Part shown: positions 23,335-32,557 of the stretch, piece by piece | Numbering within the stretch: position 1 is the first letter of the stretch | How the letters are laid out: each line of letters starts with the position of its first letter | From: a virus | Length of the DNA stretch: 61,722 nucleotides | Virus record (IMG/VR): IMGVR_UViG_3300017714_000006 | Location: 1 to 61,722 of that record | Direction: 5' to 3' (one strand) | Program-made: the position numbers and the translations under genes | Notes under the pieces: generated by a model | What the model was told of the DNA's origin: nothing | Seen by the model: only the letters and a program-made list of their open reading frames with translations | The model's database searches: none

Positions 23335-25102
23335 CAATAACTTCTAACTCTACGTTAAAAGTAGTGAAGCCGTTTTCTTTAGTAACTTGTAAAACATTGT
23401 CAACTCTACCTACTAGTTCATCTCTGTGACTAATAAGCAAAATGTTTTTATGTCTTTCTCGTTCCATCTTCTTTAATACACCTAATGCACTTTCAACACC
23501 AATTGTATCCATTCCGCTATCAACTAATTCATCAATACAAATCAAGTTAATAGGATGATTCATACTTTCAAATACATCACGGAAGCTCCAACTGAGTCCA
23601 AGTATAAGTCGATTACGTTCACCTCTACTTAAATTATCAAAATCTAAGTCTTGTCCTAACTGTGTAATAGTTACAGTTAAGTCACTTTGAAATTGAACCT
23701 CATGCGGTAAACCTAATCTAGTGATATAATACTCTAATCGAGTATTTAAGAACTGCAAGTTCTGTTCAATAATTTTCTTACGAACGAAGCTATCTTTGTT
23801 AGTAAGTAGCTTCAATAGAAAGTCTTGATGCTCCTTGAGTTCGTTAAGTCTATTTACCTCCGACCAGTCAACTTCCTGCAAACCAGTGTCTTTTAATGCG
23901 GTTATTTGATCATCATACGGATTTATCTCTTCTTTTATACGAATTAGTTCAGAATCTGCTGAACTAAGTTTGTTCTGATGATCATATGCTTCTTTAACAC
24001 TATTGTAATGCATTGTTGGTGCTTTGTCAAGTGGTCCTATATCATTTAATGCATTATTATACTCATCAATCTTAAGATTATAATCATCTATATGCTCTTG
24101 ACTTTCTGCTACTGCTTCTGTTTTTTGTTTAACAATTTCTTCATGTTTCTCATCATGTAGTTCTTGTCCACACGCATAACATTTATGATCTAACGTATCG
24201 TTTAGGTCTTTTTGTGCTTTATCTAAGCGTTTTTGTTCTCTATCTTTAGTGCTGGTTAGTCTTGCTATCTCAACATTTAAAGTATCTATTTGTGATTTTT
24301 TTGTATTAAATTCTTCAAACTCTGAATGTGCTTTTAGCTCTATATCAATATCAATGTGTCGCAGGTTTAATAGTTCAGTTTCAAGCGATTGGATGTCTGT
24401 ATCACGTTTACCTTCCCACACACTTTTTCTGCGTTCTAAGTCTGCAATACTTTTGCCTATACGCTCGTTTGCTTCTTCTGTTCCTTTGATACGATATGTT
24501 TCTTCTGTTATTTTGTCTTTACTTAACTTTGTAAGTTCTTTTAGTATCTCAGCTTTTTCACTTAGCTTAGTAATACCAAGTAGCTGTTCAATCATGTCAC
24601 GTTGATCAGTTGCCCGCATACTAAGGAAAGGTTCTGTGTAAGTGTTTAGTGCAACAATGTGTTTAAACATTGTATGACTCATTCCAATCACACGTTCAAT
24701 TACACGTTGACTCTCACGTCCTTCGCCCTGCATTTCATCAGTGATTTCTCCATCACTGCCAGCACCATTAACAAGAAATTTAAAAATGTTTGGCTTACGT
24801 CCACGCTCTACACGATACTCAGTTCCATTCATTTCAAAGTCAACAGTAACTAACATACCTTTGTTGTTTGTTTTGTTAACTAAATTATCTTTCTTAATAT
24901 TATATAATGCGTTGCCAAACAATGCATAACTTAATGCATTAATAATTGTTGTCTTACCTGTTCCATTACGTGAGCCATCTCCGCCCAAGTCCATATTGTT
25001 ACCTAACACAAGTGTTAGACCTGCATTGTCAAAGTGAACAGCCTGTGTGACATTGCCAACACTCATAAAGTTTCTTACGGTGATATTCTTAATTCTCAGC
25101 AT
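23327..25102 (-). CDS. 46: Recombination endonuclease subunit gp46 (Rad50/SbcC-like)
   Basis: 591 residues. Walker A GSRNGTGKTT at about 43-52, a long coiled coil interrupted by the zinc-hook CYAC (308-311), the ABC signature LSRGERNRLI (about 495) and Walker B LICIDELVD (about 525), followed by a switch His (ISHRDE). With gp47 it forms the Mre11/Rad50-type complex that resects ends for recombination-dependent replication. It is slightly longer than T4 gp46. It starts 7 bases after the gp47 stop. Confidence 0.97.
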   Translation of the reverse strand: MLRIKNITVRNFMSVGNVTQAVHFDNAGLTLVLGNNMDLGGDGSRNGTGKTTIINALSYALFGNALYNIKKDNLVNKTNNKGMLVTVDFEMNGTEYRVERGRKPNIFKFLVNGAGSDGEITDEMQGEGRESQRVIERVIGMSHTMFKHIVALNTYTEPFLSMRATDQRDMIEQLLGITKLSEKAEILKELTKLSKDKITEETYRIKGTEEANERIGKSIADLERRKSVWEGKRDTDIQSLETELLNLRHIDIDIELKAHSEFEEFNTKKSQIDTLNVEIARLTSTKDREQKRLDKAQKDLNDTLDHKCYACGQELHDEKHEEIVKQKTEAVAESQEHIDDYNLKIDEYNNALNDIGPLDKAPTMHYNSVKEAYDHQNKLSSADSELIRIKEEINPYDDQITALKDTGLQEVDWSEVNRLNELKEHQDFLLKLLTNKDSFVRKKIIEQNLQFLNTRLEYYITRLGLPHEVQFQSDLTVTITQLGQDLDFDNLSRGERNRLILGLSWSFRDVFESMNHPINLICIDELVDSGMDTIGVESALGVLKKMERERHKNILLISHRDELVGRVDNVLQVTKENGFTTFNVELEVIDA

Positions 25103-25109
25103 GTTATTC

Positions 25110-26132
25110 CTAATTGCTCAATCCCTGATAAATGTCAATTAACATTTGTTTCTTAATAGTTTCACTTTGCACAGATTCTAATTGTGATAATACAATTGTA
25201 TCTACATTTTCTACTTCTATGTCTACGCCCTGTTGCCAATCATTTGTGTGTTCTTCTTTTTTACTTGGTATCAAACTAATTTCACGTAAGTCGTATTGTT
25301 TAGCAAATGTTTCTTTAATAAAGTTTGCTTCTTCATATGTAATGCCTACGTCAAGTGCCACACGAGCATATGTTTTGTCTGCCAGATACTTTTCTGGTTC
25401 ATCAATAAGTTTACTTAAAGATAGTGTTCTATACTTTGGTGCATCAGGCCATGCTTGATAATCAATAGTGCCATCCCAATCAAGGAACATACAACCTCTG
25501 TCATCATCCCACGCATCAGCAAAGTTATGAGGGAAGCAGTTACCTGGATAAATTACATTACCTTTCTTCTGTCGCTTATGAAAGTGTCCACTAAAAACCA
25601 TTTCTGGTTTTGCTAAATCTTCTGCTTTTAGTCCACCATGGTCTGGCATTTGAACTAGTGCATTCATATAAAACTGTGGAAGCTCAAAATGTCCGAACAT
25701 AAATTTACATTTTACATCTCTAACTTTTTTCCATTCGTCATCTACTAACCAAGGAATAAAAGCAACATCATCTTCAATTAACATAGTATCATTTACAATA
25801 CGTATGTTAGGATATTCCTTGCCCATTGGAATACTATGTATTTCTCGTTTCTCTCTGTAATATAAATCATGGTTGCCCATAATCATAATAACTTCTTCAA
25901 AGTTATCGTTGAGTCTACGTAAATTACTTACTGTATAGTTTAGTGTGCTTACATTAATTGTCGCCCTATGATGATGCCAATCACCTAAGAAGAAACATTT
26001 TTTAATTCCTCTTTTGTGTGCTTCATCTATCATCCATATGATAAAATCTTCGCAATCTTGATTATGTAAACGTGAATTGTTTTTATTACCTAAATGTATG
26101 TCAGTGAATATTACTGCCTTGTCAAATAGCAT
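25110..26132 (-). CDS. 47: Recombination endonuclease subunit gp47 (Mre11/SbcD-like)
   Basis: 340 residues with the metallophosphoesterase motifs in order: DIHLGNKN (11-18), GDWHHH (50-55), GNHD (86-89) and GHFHKRQ (182-188). It is the nuclease partner of gp46. It follows gp55 in the same operon, so late-transcription factor and recombination genes are made together from the sigma-70 promoter at 27061-27088. Confidence 0.97.
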   Translation of the reverse strand: MLFDKAVIFTDIHLGNKNNSRLHNQDCEDFIIWMIDEAHKRGIKKCFFLGDWHHHRATINVSTLNYTVSNLRRLNDNFEEVIMIMGNHDLYYREKREIHSIPMGKEYPNIRIVNDTMLIEDDVAFIPWLVDDEWKKVRDVKCKFMFGHFELPQFYMNALVQMPDHGGLKAEDLAKPEMVFSGHFHKRQKKGNVIYPGNCFPHNFADAWDDDRGCMFLDWDGTIDYQAWPDAPKYRTLSLSKLIDEPEKYLADKTYARVALDVGITYEEANFIKETFAKQYDLREISLIPSKKEEHTNDWQQGVDIEVENVDTIVLSQLESVQSETIKKQMLIDIYQGLSN

Positions 26133-26150
26133 ACTTAGTCTTACCTCTGT

Positions 26151-27038
26151 TTATTTGTTAGCTTCAGTGTTGTTCTTTTCGTTCATCTGCCTAATCTTTT
26201 CAATCTCAACTTTTTCTTTACTTTCCCATTCAGCATTAAATGTTCTAGTGTGACTAGGATTTAATCCTGCTTCTTCAAGTAAGTCATCTCTGATATTTTG
26301 ACTACGCTTTTCTAAATTTAAAACTCTTGTAAAACTATTGTTAATTGCCGCAGTATAATATGCAAATGGATTCTGCGACTTAAATTCGTTAAACTGTAGT
26401 CCTATTTGACTAAGCTGAACTAGTGCTTGTCCACGCATTTCATCTACATATGTGTAACCACGCCAATTGCCACGCATACTATAACGTTCGCATAGTTTAA
26501 TATACATTCCGCCTAGTGTGTTTGTTGTATTGCCGTGTGTGGTATTAAAGTATCCATTGTCTAGTCCACCTTCCCAATGACTTCTAGCAACTTCTTTAAG
26601 TTCTCCGTCTTGATAAGCATAATGCTTAAATGGAGGGAAATTACATTTACTGTGTAAGTCTGCTTCTGTTTTAGGTTTGTTTTTTCTGTTCTCTAATGGG
26701 ACGTGATCAAATGTCATTACTCGGATAACAATATCTGTGTCTAATATTGTATCTACTTCAACTAAAAAATCTGCTACTCTTGGTTTAGTTTTCTTACCTG
26801 TTAGTCCTTGTTCCCAACGTTTAACTTCGGCTTCATGTGCTTTCTTTTGTAAACGTGTTGCACGTGATTGTTTTGCTTCTGCTACAGCTTCGGGTGTAAT
26901 ATCTTCAAATGATTCAACGATTAAGTCATAATCTGCATACTGATCGTCATTCACATAACAATAGGACATCTTAGATTTATGAATCTCTTTCAATAACTCT
27001 TTGTTTGTTAAATAGAATTGTCTTGGTGCTCTTGCCAT
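26151..27038 (-). CDS. 55: Late-transcription sigma factor gp55-like
   Basis: I place the start at the ATG at 27038 (MARAPRQFYLTNKELL), with GAGGAA upstream; an open frame extends further but lacks a ribosome site. The C-terminal half has the sigma region 2-like segment FNEFKSQNPFAYYTAAINNS then LNLEKRSQNIRDDLLEE, the part of T4 gp55 that binds RNA polymerase and melts TATAAATA boxes. At about 295 aa it is longer than T4 gp55 (185 aa); the extra N-terminal part is charged and of unknown role. Many late boxes in this window fit its presence. Confidence 0.88.
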   Translation of the reverse strand: MARAPRQFYLTNKELLKEIHKSKMSYCYVNDDQYADYDLIVESFEDITPEAVAEAKQSRATRLQKKAHEAEVKRWEQGLTGKKTKPRVADFLVEVDTILDTDIVIRVMTFDHVPLENRKNKPKTEADLHSKCNFPPFKHYAYQDGELKEVARSHWEGGLDNGYFNTTHGNTTNTLGGMYIKLCERYSMRGNWRGYTYVDEMRGQALVQLSQIGLQFNEFKSQNPFAYYTAAINNSFTRVLNLEKRSQNIRDDLLEEAGLNPSHTRTFNAEWESKEKVEIEKIRQMNEKNNTEANK

Positions 27039-27060
27039 AATTGTTCCTCTGTTCTTAACT

Positions 27061-27088
27061 ATTATAACTGATTTGCTAATAAAGTCAA
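27061..27088 (-). promoter_or_regulatory. Near-consensus sigma-70 promoter for gp55-gp47-gp46
   Basis: The minus strand reads TTGACT, a 16-base spacer, then TATAAT (-35 at 27083-27088, -10 at 27061-27066). Only the last -35 base deviates from consensus. It would start transcription just before the ribosome site of gp55. Confidence 0.8.
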
Positions 27089-27103
27089 CCGGTTTTTGCA
27101 AGT

Positions 27104-27112
27104 CATAAATAC
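27104..27112 (+). promoter_or_regulatory. Late promoter box CATAAATAC for the baseplate operon
   Basis: CATAAATAC, predicted start near 27117, leaving an 11-base leader that begins with GGAG before the ATG at 27128. It is divergent from the gp55 promoter. Confidence 0.6.
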
Positions 27113-27127
27113 TAATGGAGAATAGAC

Positions 27128-27736
27128 ATGATTATTAATGAAATTATACAAATTAGAGAAGACGTAGATAGCATTACAGTATTTTACGGTGGTCGTTTTC
27201 AACCTATGCACCAAGGACACAGAGATGTATATCAACATCTAGTGGGTAAGTTTGGTGCGGATAATGTATTTATCGCTACAACTTTTAGTCAAAAAGCTAC
27301 TAAGGCACACACTGCAGGTAACTACAGTGACGATCCTTTTACATTTGACGAAAAGAAAAGCATCATGTCTACAATGTTTGGCATACCAGCAGACAAGATT
27401 GTAAACAGCAATCCATATAGAAGTGAACCAGCTACAGTGGGCAGAGACAACAATACAACAGGTATTGTGCTAGTTTTTGGTGCCAAAGATGCAGGACGTT
27501 TGGGTGGATCAGCTAATGTTCAACAATTACCAGATAATATAAAAGATGTAAAGCCACAAAGTGAAATGATATATTTTTATGAAGCACCATTAATGCAAGG
27601 CGGAATGAGTGCAAGTGACTTCCGTAAAACAATGGCAAGTGATGCCACACCGGAAGAAAAACAAAAAGAATTTACAAAGTTTTTTGGCAAATTTGACCAA
27701 AAGATTTTTAGCTTTATAGAGGATAGATTAACATGA
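27128..27736 (+). CDS. Cytidylyltransferase/NMN-adenylyltransferase-like nucleotidyltransferase
   Basis: 202 residues. GGRFQPMHQGH (21-31) is the G-x-F-x-P-x-H-x-G-H motif of the nucleotidylyltransferase superfamily, and GMSASDFRKTMAS (about 158-170) corresponds to the ISxTxxR-type second motif. Such enzymes join NTP to a phosphate-bearing substrate (NMN, pantetheine phosphate, sugar or alcohol phosphates). The substrate cannot be read from sequence. It is the first gene of the late baseplate operon, an odd place for metabolism, and overlaps the next gene by ATGA. A structural or virion-assembly role is possible. Confidence 0.8.
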   Translation: MIINEIIQIREDVDSITVFYGGRFQPMHQGHRDVYQHLVGKFGADNVFIATTFSQKATKAHTAGNYSDDPFTFDEKKSIMSTMFGIPADKIVNSNPYRSEPATVGRDNNTTGIVLVFGAKDAGRLGGSANVQQLPDNIKDVKPQSEMIYFYEAPLMQGGMSASDFRKTMASDATPEEKQKEFTKFFGKFDQKIFSFIEDRLT

Positions 27737-28416
27737 GTAAATCAGGAATACCAAATTCATCTTTAGGGTTTATAAATAGTCCTGGAGCAGTTGTATCATT
27801 AAAACCAAGACCGGGTAACCCGTTTCCACTTGAAGGTGCCGACGGATCTAGTGTTCGAGTTGGCTCAATGATCCAATCTGACTATAACATATTGGGTCCA
27901 CTAGTTAACGATGGCGGGTTAGTATTTCCTTATACACCAACACTGCAAGTAGGACACCAAGCCAACTACGGAACATATGATATTACACATACAATATACC
28001 AACCACAGTATTACATATCAACAGCAAATCCTAGTATCAGTATTACAGCAAACTTTACATCAAATGATCTAGAAGAAGCAAGACATACAGCAGCCGCAAT
28101 ACAATTTTTAAAAACATGCACCAAGTCAGACTTTGGTGAACAAAACCCAACTACAGCAGGCACACCGCCTCCAATTTTAAATCTCAGAGTATATGCCAAA
28201 AATGCTCTACATGCCCAAGCAACACCAGTGGTTGTAAGAAGCATGAACTATACAATGCCAGAAGATGTTAATTATGTTGAATGTGAAGCAGGCGTTGTTC
28301 CAACTATGTTATTATTAGCAGTTGAACTTTCTGTTCAACTATCACCAGCAACAGTCAGAAAGAAATTTAATATCGCTGATTTCTCACAAGGAAACCTACT
28401 TGGAGGTTTTAATTAA
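27733..28416 (+). CDS. Tail tube / baseplate junction protein (gp48 or gp54-like candidate)
   Basis: 227 residues. LVFPYTPTLQVGHQANYGTY (about 59-78), then a beta strand SISITANFTS (about 99-108) and a helix with TAAAIQFLKTCTKSDFGE, resemble the tube-like fold of proteins that cap the baseplate and start the tail tube. It lies just before gp53 and gp5. T4 has two such proteins, gp48 and gp54; which one this corresponds to is unclear. Starts at an ATGA overlap and ends 1 base into gp53. Confidence 0.6.
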   Translation: MSKSGIPNSSLGFINSPGAVVSLKPRPGNPFPLEGADGSSVRVGSMIQSDYNILGPLVNDGGLVFPYTPTLQVGHQANYGTYDITHTIYQPQYYISTANPSISITANFTSNDLEEARHTAAAIQFLKTCTKSDFGEQNPTTAGTPPPILNLRVYAKNALHAQATPVVVRSMNYTMPEDVNYVECEAGVVPTMLLLAVELSVQLSPATVRKKFNIADFSQGNLLGGFN

Positions 28417-28703
28417 TGGCTATAGAATTTAGAAGAGATAGTTTATACAGATCAACTCCAATAGAGGAAAAGAAGTATCTTGGTATATGGGAACCCACTG
28501 TTGCGGAAATATCGGGTCTCATAACAGAACCATACACAATAGAAAATAAATATCATCAGCGTCCAGACACACTGGCAAATAAGTTATATGGCAATGCTAA
28601 ACTTTGGTGGGTATTTGCAATGGTAAACCAAGATAAATTAAATGACCCTATTTTTGATTTTGAAGCAGGATTAACTATTCAAGTTCCTACAAGGTTTACG
28701 TAA
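28416..28703 (+). CDS. 53: Baseplate wedge protein gp53-like
   Basis: 95 residues. RPDTLANKLYGNAKLWWVF followed by MVNQDKLNDPIFDFEAGL and QVPTRFT is the LysM-like core of the gp53 family (a residue pattern P-D-x-L-x-x-K-L-Y-G-x-x-x-x-W-W). T4 gp53 is 196 aa, so this is a short version containing only the core. It overlaps both neighbours by one base (TAATG type), inside the baseplate operon. Confidence 0.85.
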   Translation: MAIEFRRDSLYRSTPIEEKKYLGIWEPTVAEISGLITEPYTIENKYHQRPDTLANKLYGNAKLWWVFAMVNQDKLNDPIFDFEAGLTIQVPTRFT

Positions 28704-30592
28704 TGTTAAAAGATAACTGGCTCAATACAGTATCCTCGGGCACTTATAAGTTTACATTTATGATTGTAGACACTGATACTCACAATGCAGCGACTGAAGG
28801 AAGTTTTAATAAAGAACAGGCACTTGCACAAGGCAAGGCAGTTATTGTTGCCGAAGATGGTGTTGAAAGTGCGTATGCAGTTCAAAATGTAAATATTATT
28901 TCCAATACAGCATCAATTAAAAATGGACATGCTACGGCTACAAGAGTTACGTTTGATTTAATAGAACCACTTGGATTTGGATTTTTAGATAGATCATTAA
29001 CAGTTGGTGGCTACTTTGGAATGAACGCAAACATACAACAACTAAAATGGGTATTGCAATTAGATTTCCTAGGCAGAGATCCAGTTACTGGTGCAAGTGT
29101 AACTAAACCTGATCCATTCTTTTATGCTCTTGCATTGCAAGGAATGACAGGAACACTGGGAGAAGCAGGCGCAAAATATTATATGGAATTCACTAACATG
29201 GATAGTGAAGCAATGAAAGAGACTGTAACAAAAACAGACATAACAGTTAAGAACGTAACAACAGTAAAAACGTTTGCAGAAGAATTAGAAATAACATTAA
29301 ACAATGCAGCAAAGAAACACCAACCACAAGGAAACCCAGTAGATATAGAGCAAGGATTTGCTGATACTCCACCTTTGATTAATTATAAAGTTAAGTTAGC
29401 TGCATCAACAACTACACAAGCTCAAGATTATTTTGGCATCCCATCATTTAACTTAGCAGACGCTCCATGGGCAGGAACGGCAAATAGTGCTAATTCTGGT
29501 GGACAAAGTGAATCTCTTGAAGAGTTAGGCACAAGAGAAATAGTTATAAACAACGAAACACAGCTATCTGCAAAAGTAAGAGATTTGATAGCAGCTAATG
29601 TTCCAACATATACCGAACACAACAACCTAGCACAAAAAAATGGAATAACATACGATCTACAGTGTAAGCCTACAGCAAAACTTATAAACGAAGTTGACGG
29701 CAGGTTAAATGTTCAGCGTAAAGAAATAACGCTAACAATATCATTAATAACTACAGGTGAAACAGTTCCACCAAATGGTCCCACAATTGAAAATTTAAGA
29801 AATTCAGCAGCAGCTCAAAATGAAAGATTTAATAGACTTGTTCTTCCTAAGCTAGTTAAAAAGTATACATATCAATACACAGGCGAGAACACAGAAGTAA
29901 TGGATATTGATTTACAACTAAACTCAACTTTCTACACAGCGTTATCACCTGCAGCGGCAATATATTATGCAGACAATAATAATATGTTCGAAGCCAATAT
30001 AATTACGCCACCACCAAAGCCAACTGACCAAGTAGATATAGAGCAAGGATTTATAGATGAAGCTGACATTATAACTGAAGTGCCAGCAAACACAGAAAAA
30101 GATTTAGGAATATCATCAGTAAAATTTTTAAGTGACGTGCCACTACAAAAATATAATATTAATCAAAGTCCGGTATTTGGTGTGCAACCATTAGGAGCAC
30201 AAGGACAACAAGTAAATGAAACAACAGACATAGACACAACTGCAAACTTGGCGTTGATTAATTATGCAGCACGAATAAAAGATACACAAGACTTAAGAAT
30301 AGAAGCAAGAGGTGATCCAATATTTCTAGGACAGAATGGGACAAGCATATTTGATATTAACGAGTCTTCGGTATATATGGCATTTATAAACTTTCAGCCA
30401 AATCCAGAAGACTTATTAATAAATCAGCAAAAAGGCCCAATTGATATGCTAACAACTGGAATATATAAAATTAATGAAGTTATAAGTAAATTTCAACAAG
30501 GATCATTTACACAAACAATCTCTACATATAGAGATCAAAACAGTAGCACATTTTTGCTACTTAATACATTATTAAATCTGAGGGTGGATTAA
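28703..30592 (+). CDS. Baseplate hub-associated structural protein, 629 aa
   Basis: Lies between gp53 and the gp5 spike, where a hub ring protein (T4 gp27 role) would be expected. Predicted mixed alpha/beta. The N-terminal 170 residues (FLDRSLTVGGYFGMNANIQQ and LQLDFLGRDPVTGASVTKPD) look like a hub domain. Two segments starting VDIEQGF (about residues 213 and 444) come from a 22-base direct DNA repeat. The C-terminus (FQQGSFTQTISTYRDQNSST) is of a kind seen at the end of phage hub proteins. I do not recognise a definite T4 counterpart; a gp27-like role is inferred from position. Confidence 0.65.
   Translation: MLKDNWLNTVSSGTYKFTFMIVDTDTHNAATEGSFNKEQALAQGKAVIVAEDGVESAYAVQNVNIISNTASIKNGHATATRVTFDLIEPLGFGFLDRSLTVGGYFGMNANIQQLKWVLQLDFLGRDPVTGASVTKPDPFFYALALQGMTGTLGEAGAKYYMEFTNMDSEAMKETVTKTDITVKNVTTVKTFAEELEITLNNAAKKHQPQGNPVDIEQGFADTPPLINYKVKLAASTTTQAQDYFGIPSFNLADAPWAGTANSANSGGQSESLEELGTREIVINNETQLSAKVRDLIAANVPTYTEHNNLAQKNGITYDLQCKPTAKLINEVDGRLNVQRKEITLTISLITTGETVPPNGPTIENLRNSAAAQNERFNRLVLPKLVKKYTYQYTGENTEVMDIDLQLNSTFYTALSPAAAIYYADNNNMFEANIITPPPKPTDQVDIEQGFIDEADIITEVPANTEKDLGISSVKFLSDVPLQKYNINQSPVFGVQPLGAQGQQVNETTDIDTTANLALINYAARIKDTQDLRIEARGDPIFLGQNGTSIFDINESSVYMAFINFQPNPEDLLINQQKGPIDMLTTGIYKINEVISKFQQGSFTQTISTYRDQNSSTFLLLNTLLNLRVD
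29338..29359 (+). repeat. 22-base direct repeat, copy 1
   Basis: AGTAGATATAGAGCAAGGATTT, identical to 30031-30052, in the same reading frame of the hub-associated gene. Confidence 0.9.
30031..30052 (+). repeat. 22-base direct repeat, copy 2
   Basis: Exact copy of 29338-29359, 693 bases downstream (a multiple of three), encoding VDIEQGF in both places. Confidence 0.9.
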
Positions 30593-31803
30593 TGAAAACA
30601 ACAAAATCAGCAGGTGCAGGTTATCATACATATGGTGTAGAAGTTGCCAAACGTGCTAAGGCATCGCAAGGATACAATATTAATACCATCAATGGAATAT
30701 ACATTGGTGAAGTAATAAATGATAAGGATGCACAACACAATGGAAGAATAACTGTTAAGATTCCAGAATTTGGTGCAGACTCAGAGCGTATTATATTATT
30801 AACAACGCCATTTGGTGGTAACACTGAAATTAAAAAAGATGCTGGTAACTTTATTTTAGAACCTGGATCATCAACTACATACGGTATGTGGCCACAGCCA
30901 CCCGCAATTGGATCAAATGTTATAGTTGGTTTTACCGGATCAATGGAACAAGGCTTTTACTTAGGTTACTTGCCACCCAAGGATAGAAATGCAACCATGG
31001 GCGGTAACGCAAGTAATGAAGCATATGACCGCGACGGCAATGTTATATTATCACAGACCACTGAAAAGAATTCAAAAGATATAAATGATTCAGTAACAAA
31101 AGCGGCTAAACAAAAACAACTCTTTCAATTACTTGAATCTGGTCTTGCAGTAGACTATGTTAGAGGACACAGTCAAAGTAGTGCAAGAAGAGAAAGCCCT
31201 AGCAAGGTAGTTGGGTGGACATCTAAAATGGGTCATACTATCAGTATGGACGACCACGAAGAAAATGATAATATTAGAATTAGAACTAGTGGTGGTAATC
31301 AGATTTTAATGGACGATACCAGTGGATTTATATTCATTAGTAATAATAAAGGTAATGCATGGATAGAAATGGATGCAGACGGTCGTGTTGACGTTTATAG
31401 TAAAGGCGGTGTTAGCATAGCAACGGATGGAGATTACAATGTTCATGCAAAGGGATCTATTAATATGCAAGCAGAACAAGGAGTTAATATTAAGAGTAGT
31501 GGAGCAGAAGGGCTCAAACTGGAAAGCAGTGTTGGTTCAATTGACATCTATAGTGCTATCAATATTAATAGTAATGCTGATCGCGAAATTAACTTAACAG
31601 CAACTAACAATTATTATTTACAAGCAGGTCGTGTTGATATAAATGGTCCTGCGCCTACATCAGCAGAAAAGGCAGCAGTGCAGGCACAAACAACTAACAC
31701 AAGTGTAACATCAAGTATCAACAGCAGAGTTCCTGAGCATCACCCATGGAAAGGTGTTGCAGTGCGAGAAAAAATAGTAACAGGTAAAGGAAATTCAGGA
31801 TAA
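30592..31803 (+). CDS. 5: Baseplate central spike gp5-like, without lysozyme insert
   Basis: 403 residues. An OB-fold (about 30-133) is marked by NGIYIGEVINDKDAQHNGRI, VKIPEFG and GMWPQPPAIGSNVIVGFTGS. From about residue 200 to 370 there are short repeated beta strands (DVYSKGGVSIATDGDYNVHA, SIDIYSAININSNADREI), the intertwined beta-helix of the trimeric spike. T4 gp5 has a lysozyme domain between these; here only about 65 residues of linker are found. The next gene encodes a lysozyme-like fold. It punctures the outer membrane as tail needle. TAATG overlap with the downstream gene. Confidence 0.88.
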   Translation: MKTTKSAGAGYHTYGVEVAKRAKASQGYNINTINGIYIGEVINDKDAQHNGRITVKIPEFGADSERIILLTTPFGGNTEIKKDAGNFILEPGSSTTYGMWPQPPAIGSNVIVGFTGSMEQGFYLGYLPPKDRNATMGGNASNEAYDRDGNVILSQTTEKNSKDINDSVTKAAKQKQLFQLLESGLAVDYVRGHSQSSARRESPSKVVGWTSKMGHTISMDDHEENDNIRIRTSGGNQILMDDTSGFIFISNNKGNAWIEMDADGRVDVYSKGGVSIATDGDYNVHAKGSINMQAEQGVNIKSSGAEGLKLESSVGSIDIYSAININSNADREINLTATNNYYLQAGRVDINGPAPTSAEKAAVQAQTTNTSVTSSINSRVPEHHPWKGVAVREKIVTGKGNSG

Positions 31804-32525
31804 TGGCAACATATACTTTACCTAATACAATAACAAAGGAAGATTTATTACCTTTTGATTTATTTCCAATTGCTGATAACACATTAGCAAGGACACTTGT
31901 GCCTATTAGAAACTTAGAAACTAGTCCAGCAATGATTAACTTAATATTAAGAAATATTGGGTGGAAGGGCTATGCATACAAAGATGTTGACAATGTTATA
32001 AAAATTGGTTATAATCTGGTTGACGGGGTAGACGGAGACGGACTTACTGAAGAAGATGCGTTTAATAAATGGATTAAAGTTTTCAAAGATGCAGAGCGTA
32101 GATTCAAAGAAGTATTTATATTAGAGTCATTAAGTCAAAGTCAATATGATGGATTAGTAAGTTTATATTACTTAACAGGTGATTGGACTAGAGTAGGATC
32201 AGAACAACGAACATTTCAATTATATGATTATGTAAAAGATAGAGAATGGCAATATGTAGCAACTGCTATGACCAACAGTGGTATTAATCGTGTCCAACGA
32301 CAATTAGAAGCAAAAGTTATTATGCTTGCTGATTATGGAGTGGCAAAAGATAGATCTCTAATTAAACGACAAGGTATACAAGAAATAGCAAACAAATATC
32401 CAACAAGATTGTTGGATGACAGAAGTAGAACTCAAGCAGAATATGTTTATTATGCTGAAACCAAAAGGTTCCTACCTAACATGGCCGAATCAAGGCAACG
32501 AATTTTATCTTCCAAACTGAATTAA
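31803..32525 (+). CDS. Degenerate T4-lysozyme-like (GH24) protein next to the spike
   Basis: 240 residues. Residues about 49-128 align by eye with T4 lysozyme: RNIGWKGYAYKD then IKIGYNL against RIDEGLRLKIYKD and TIGIGHL, followed by LTEEDAFNKW and LSQSQYDGLVSLYYLTGDW. In this alignment catalytic Glu11 is Ile52, Asp20 is kept (Asp61), Thr26 is Lys67 and His31 is Leu72. It therefore looks catalytically dead and probably structural. It directly follows gp5 with a TAATG overlap, so the lysozyme domain that T4 has inside gp5 seems to be a separate protein here. The C-terminal 100 residues are unassigned. Confidence 0.7.
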   Translation: MATYTLPNTITKEDLLPFDLFPIADNTLARTLVPIRNLETSPAMINLILRNIGWKGYAYKDVDNVIKIGYNLVDGVDGDGLTEEDAFNKWIKVFKDAERRFKEVFILESLSQSQYDGLVSLYYLTGDWTRVGSEQRTFQLYDYVKDREWQYVATAMTNSGINRVQRQLEAKVIMLADYGVAKDRSLIKRQGIQEIANKYPTRLLDDRSRTQAEYVYYAETKRFLPNMAESRQRILSSKLN

Positions 32526-32544
32526 CTTAGTAGATAACGAATTC

Positions 32545-32553
32545 GATAAATAC
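32545..32553 (+). promoter_or_regulatory. Late box GATAAATAC abutting the gp25 start
   Basis: GATAAATAC ends five bases before the gp25 ATG. With T4 late spacing (box at -13 to -6), the transcript would begin at the A of ATG at 32558, giving a leaderless mRNA. No ribosome site lies before this ATG. Confidence 0.5.
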
Positions 32554-32557
32554 TAGT

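Noticed and set aside
27039-27101. Upstream extension of gp55 to 27101
   Set aside because: It would read through its own sigma-70 promoter; the ATG at 27038 has a ribosome site and a better N-terminus.
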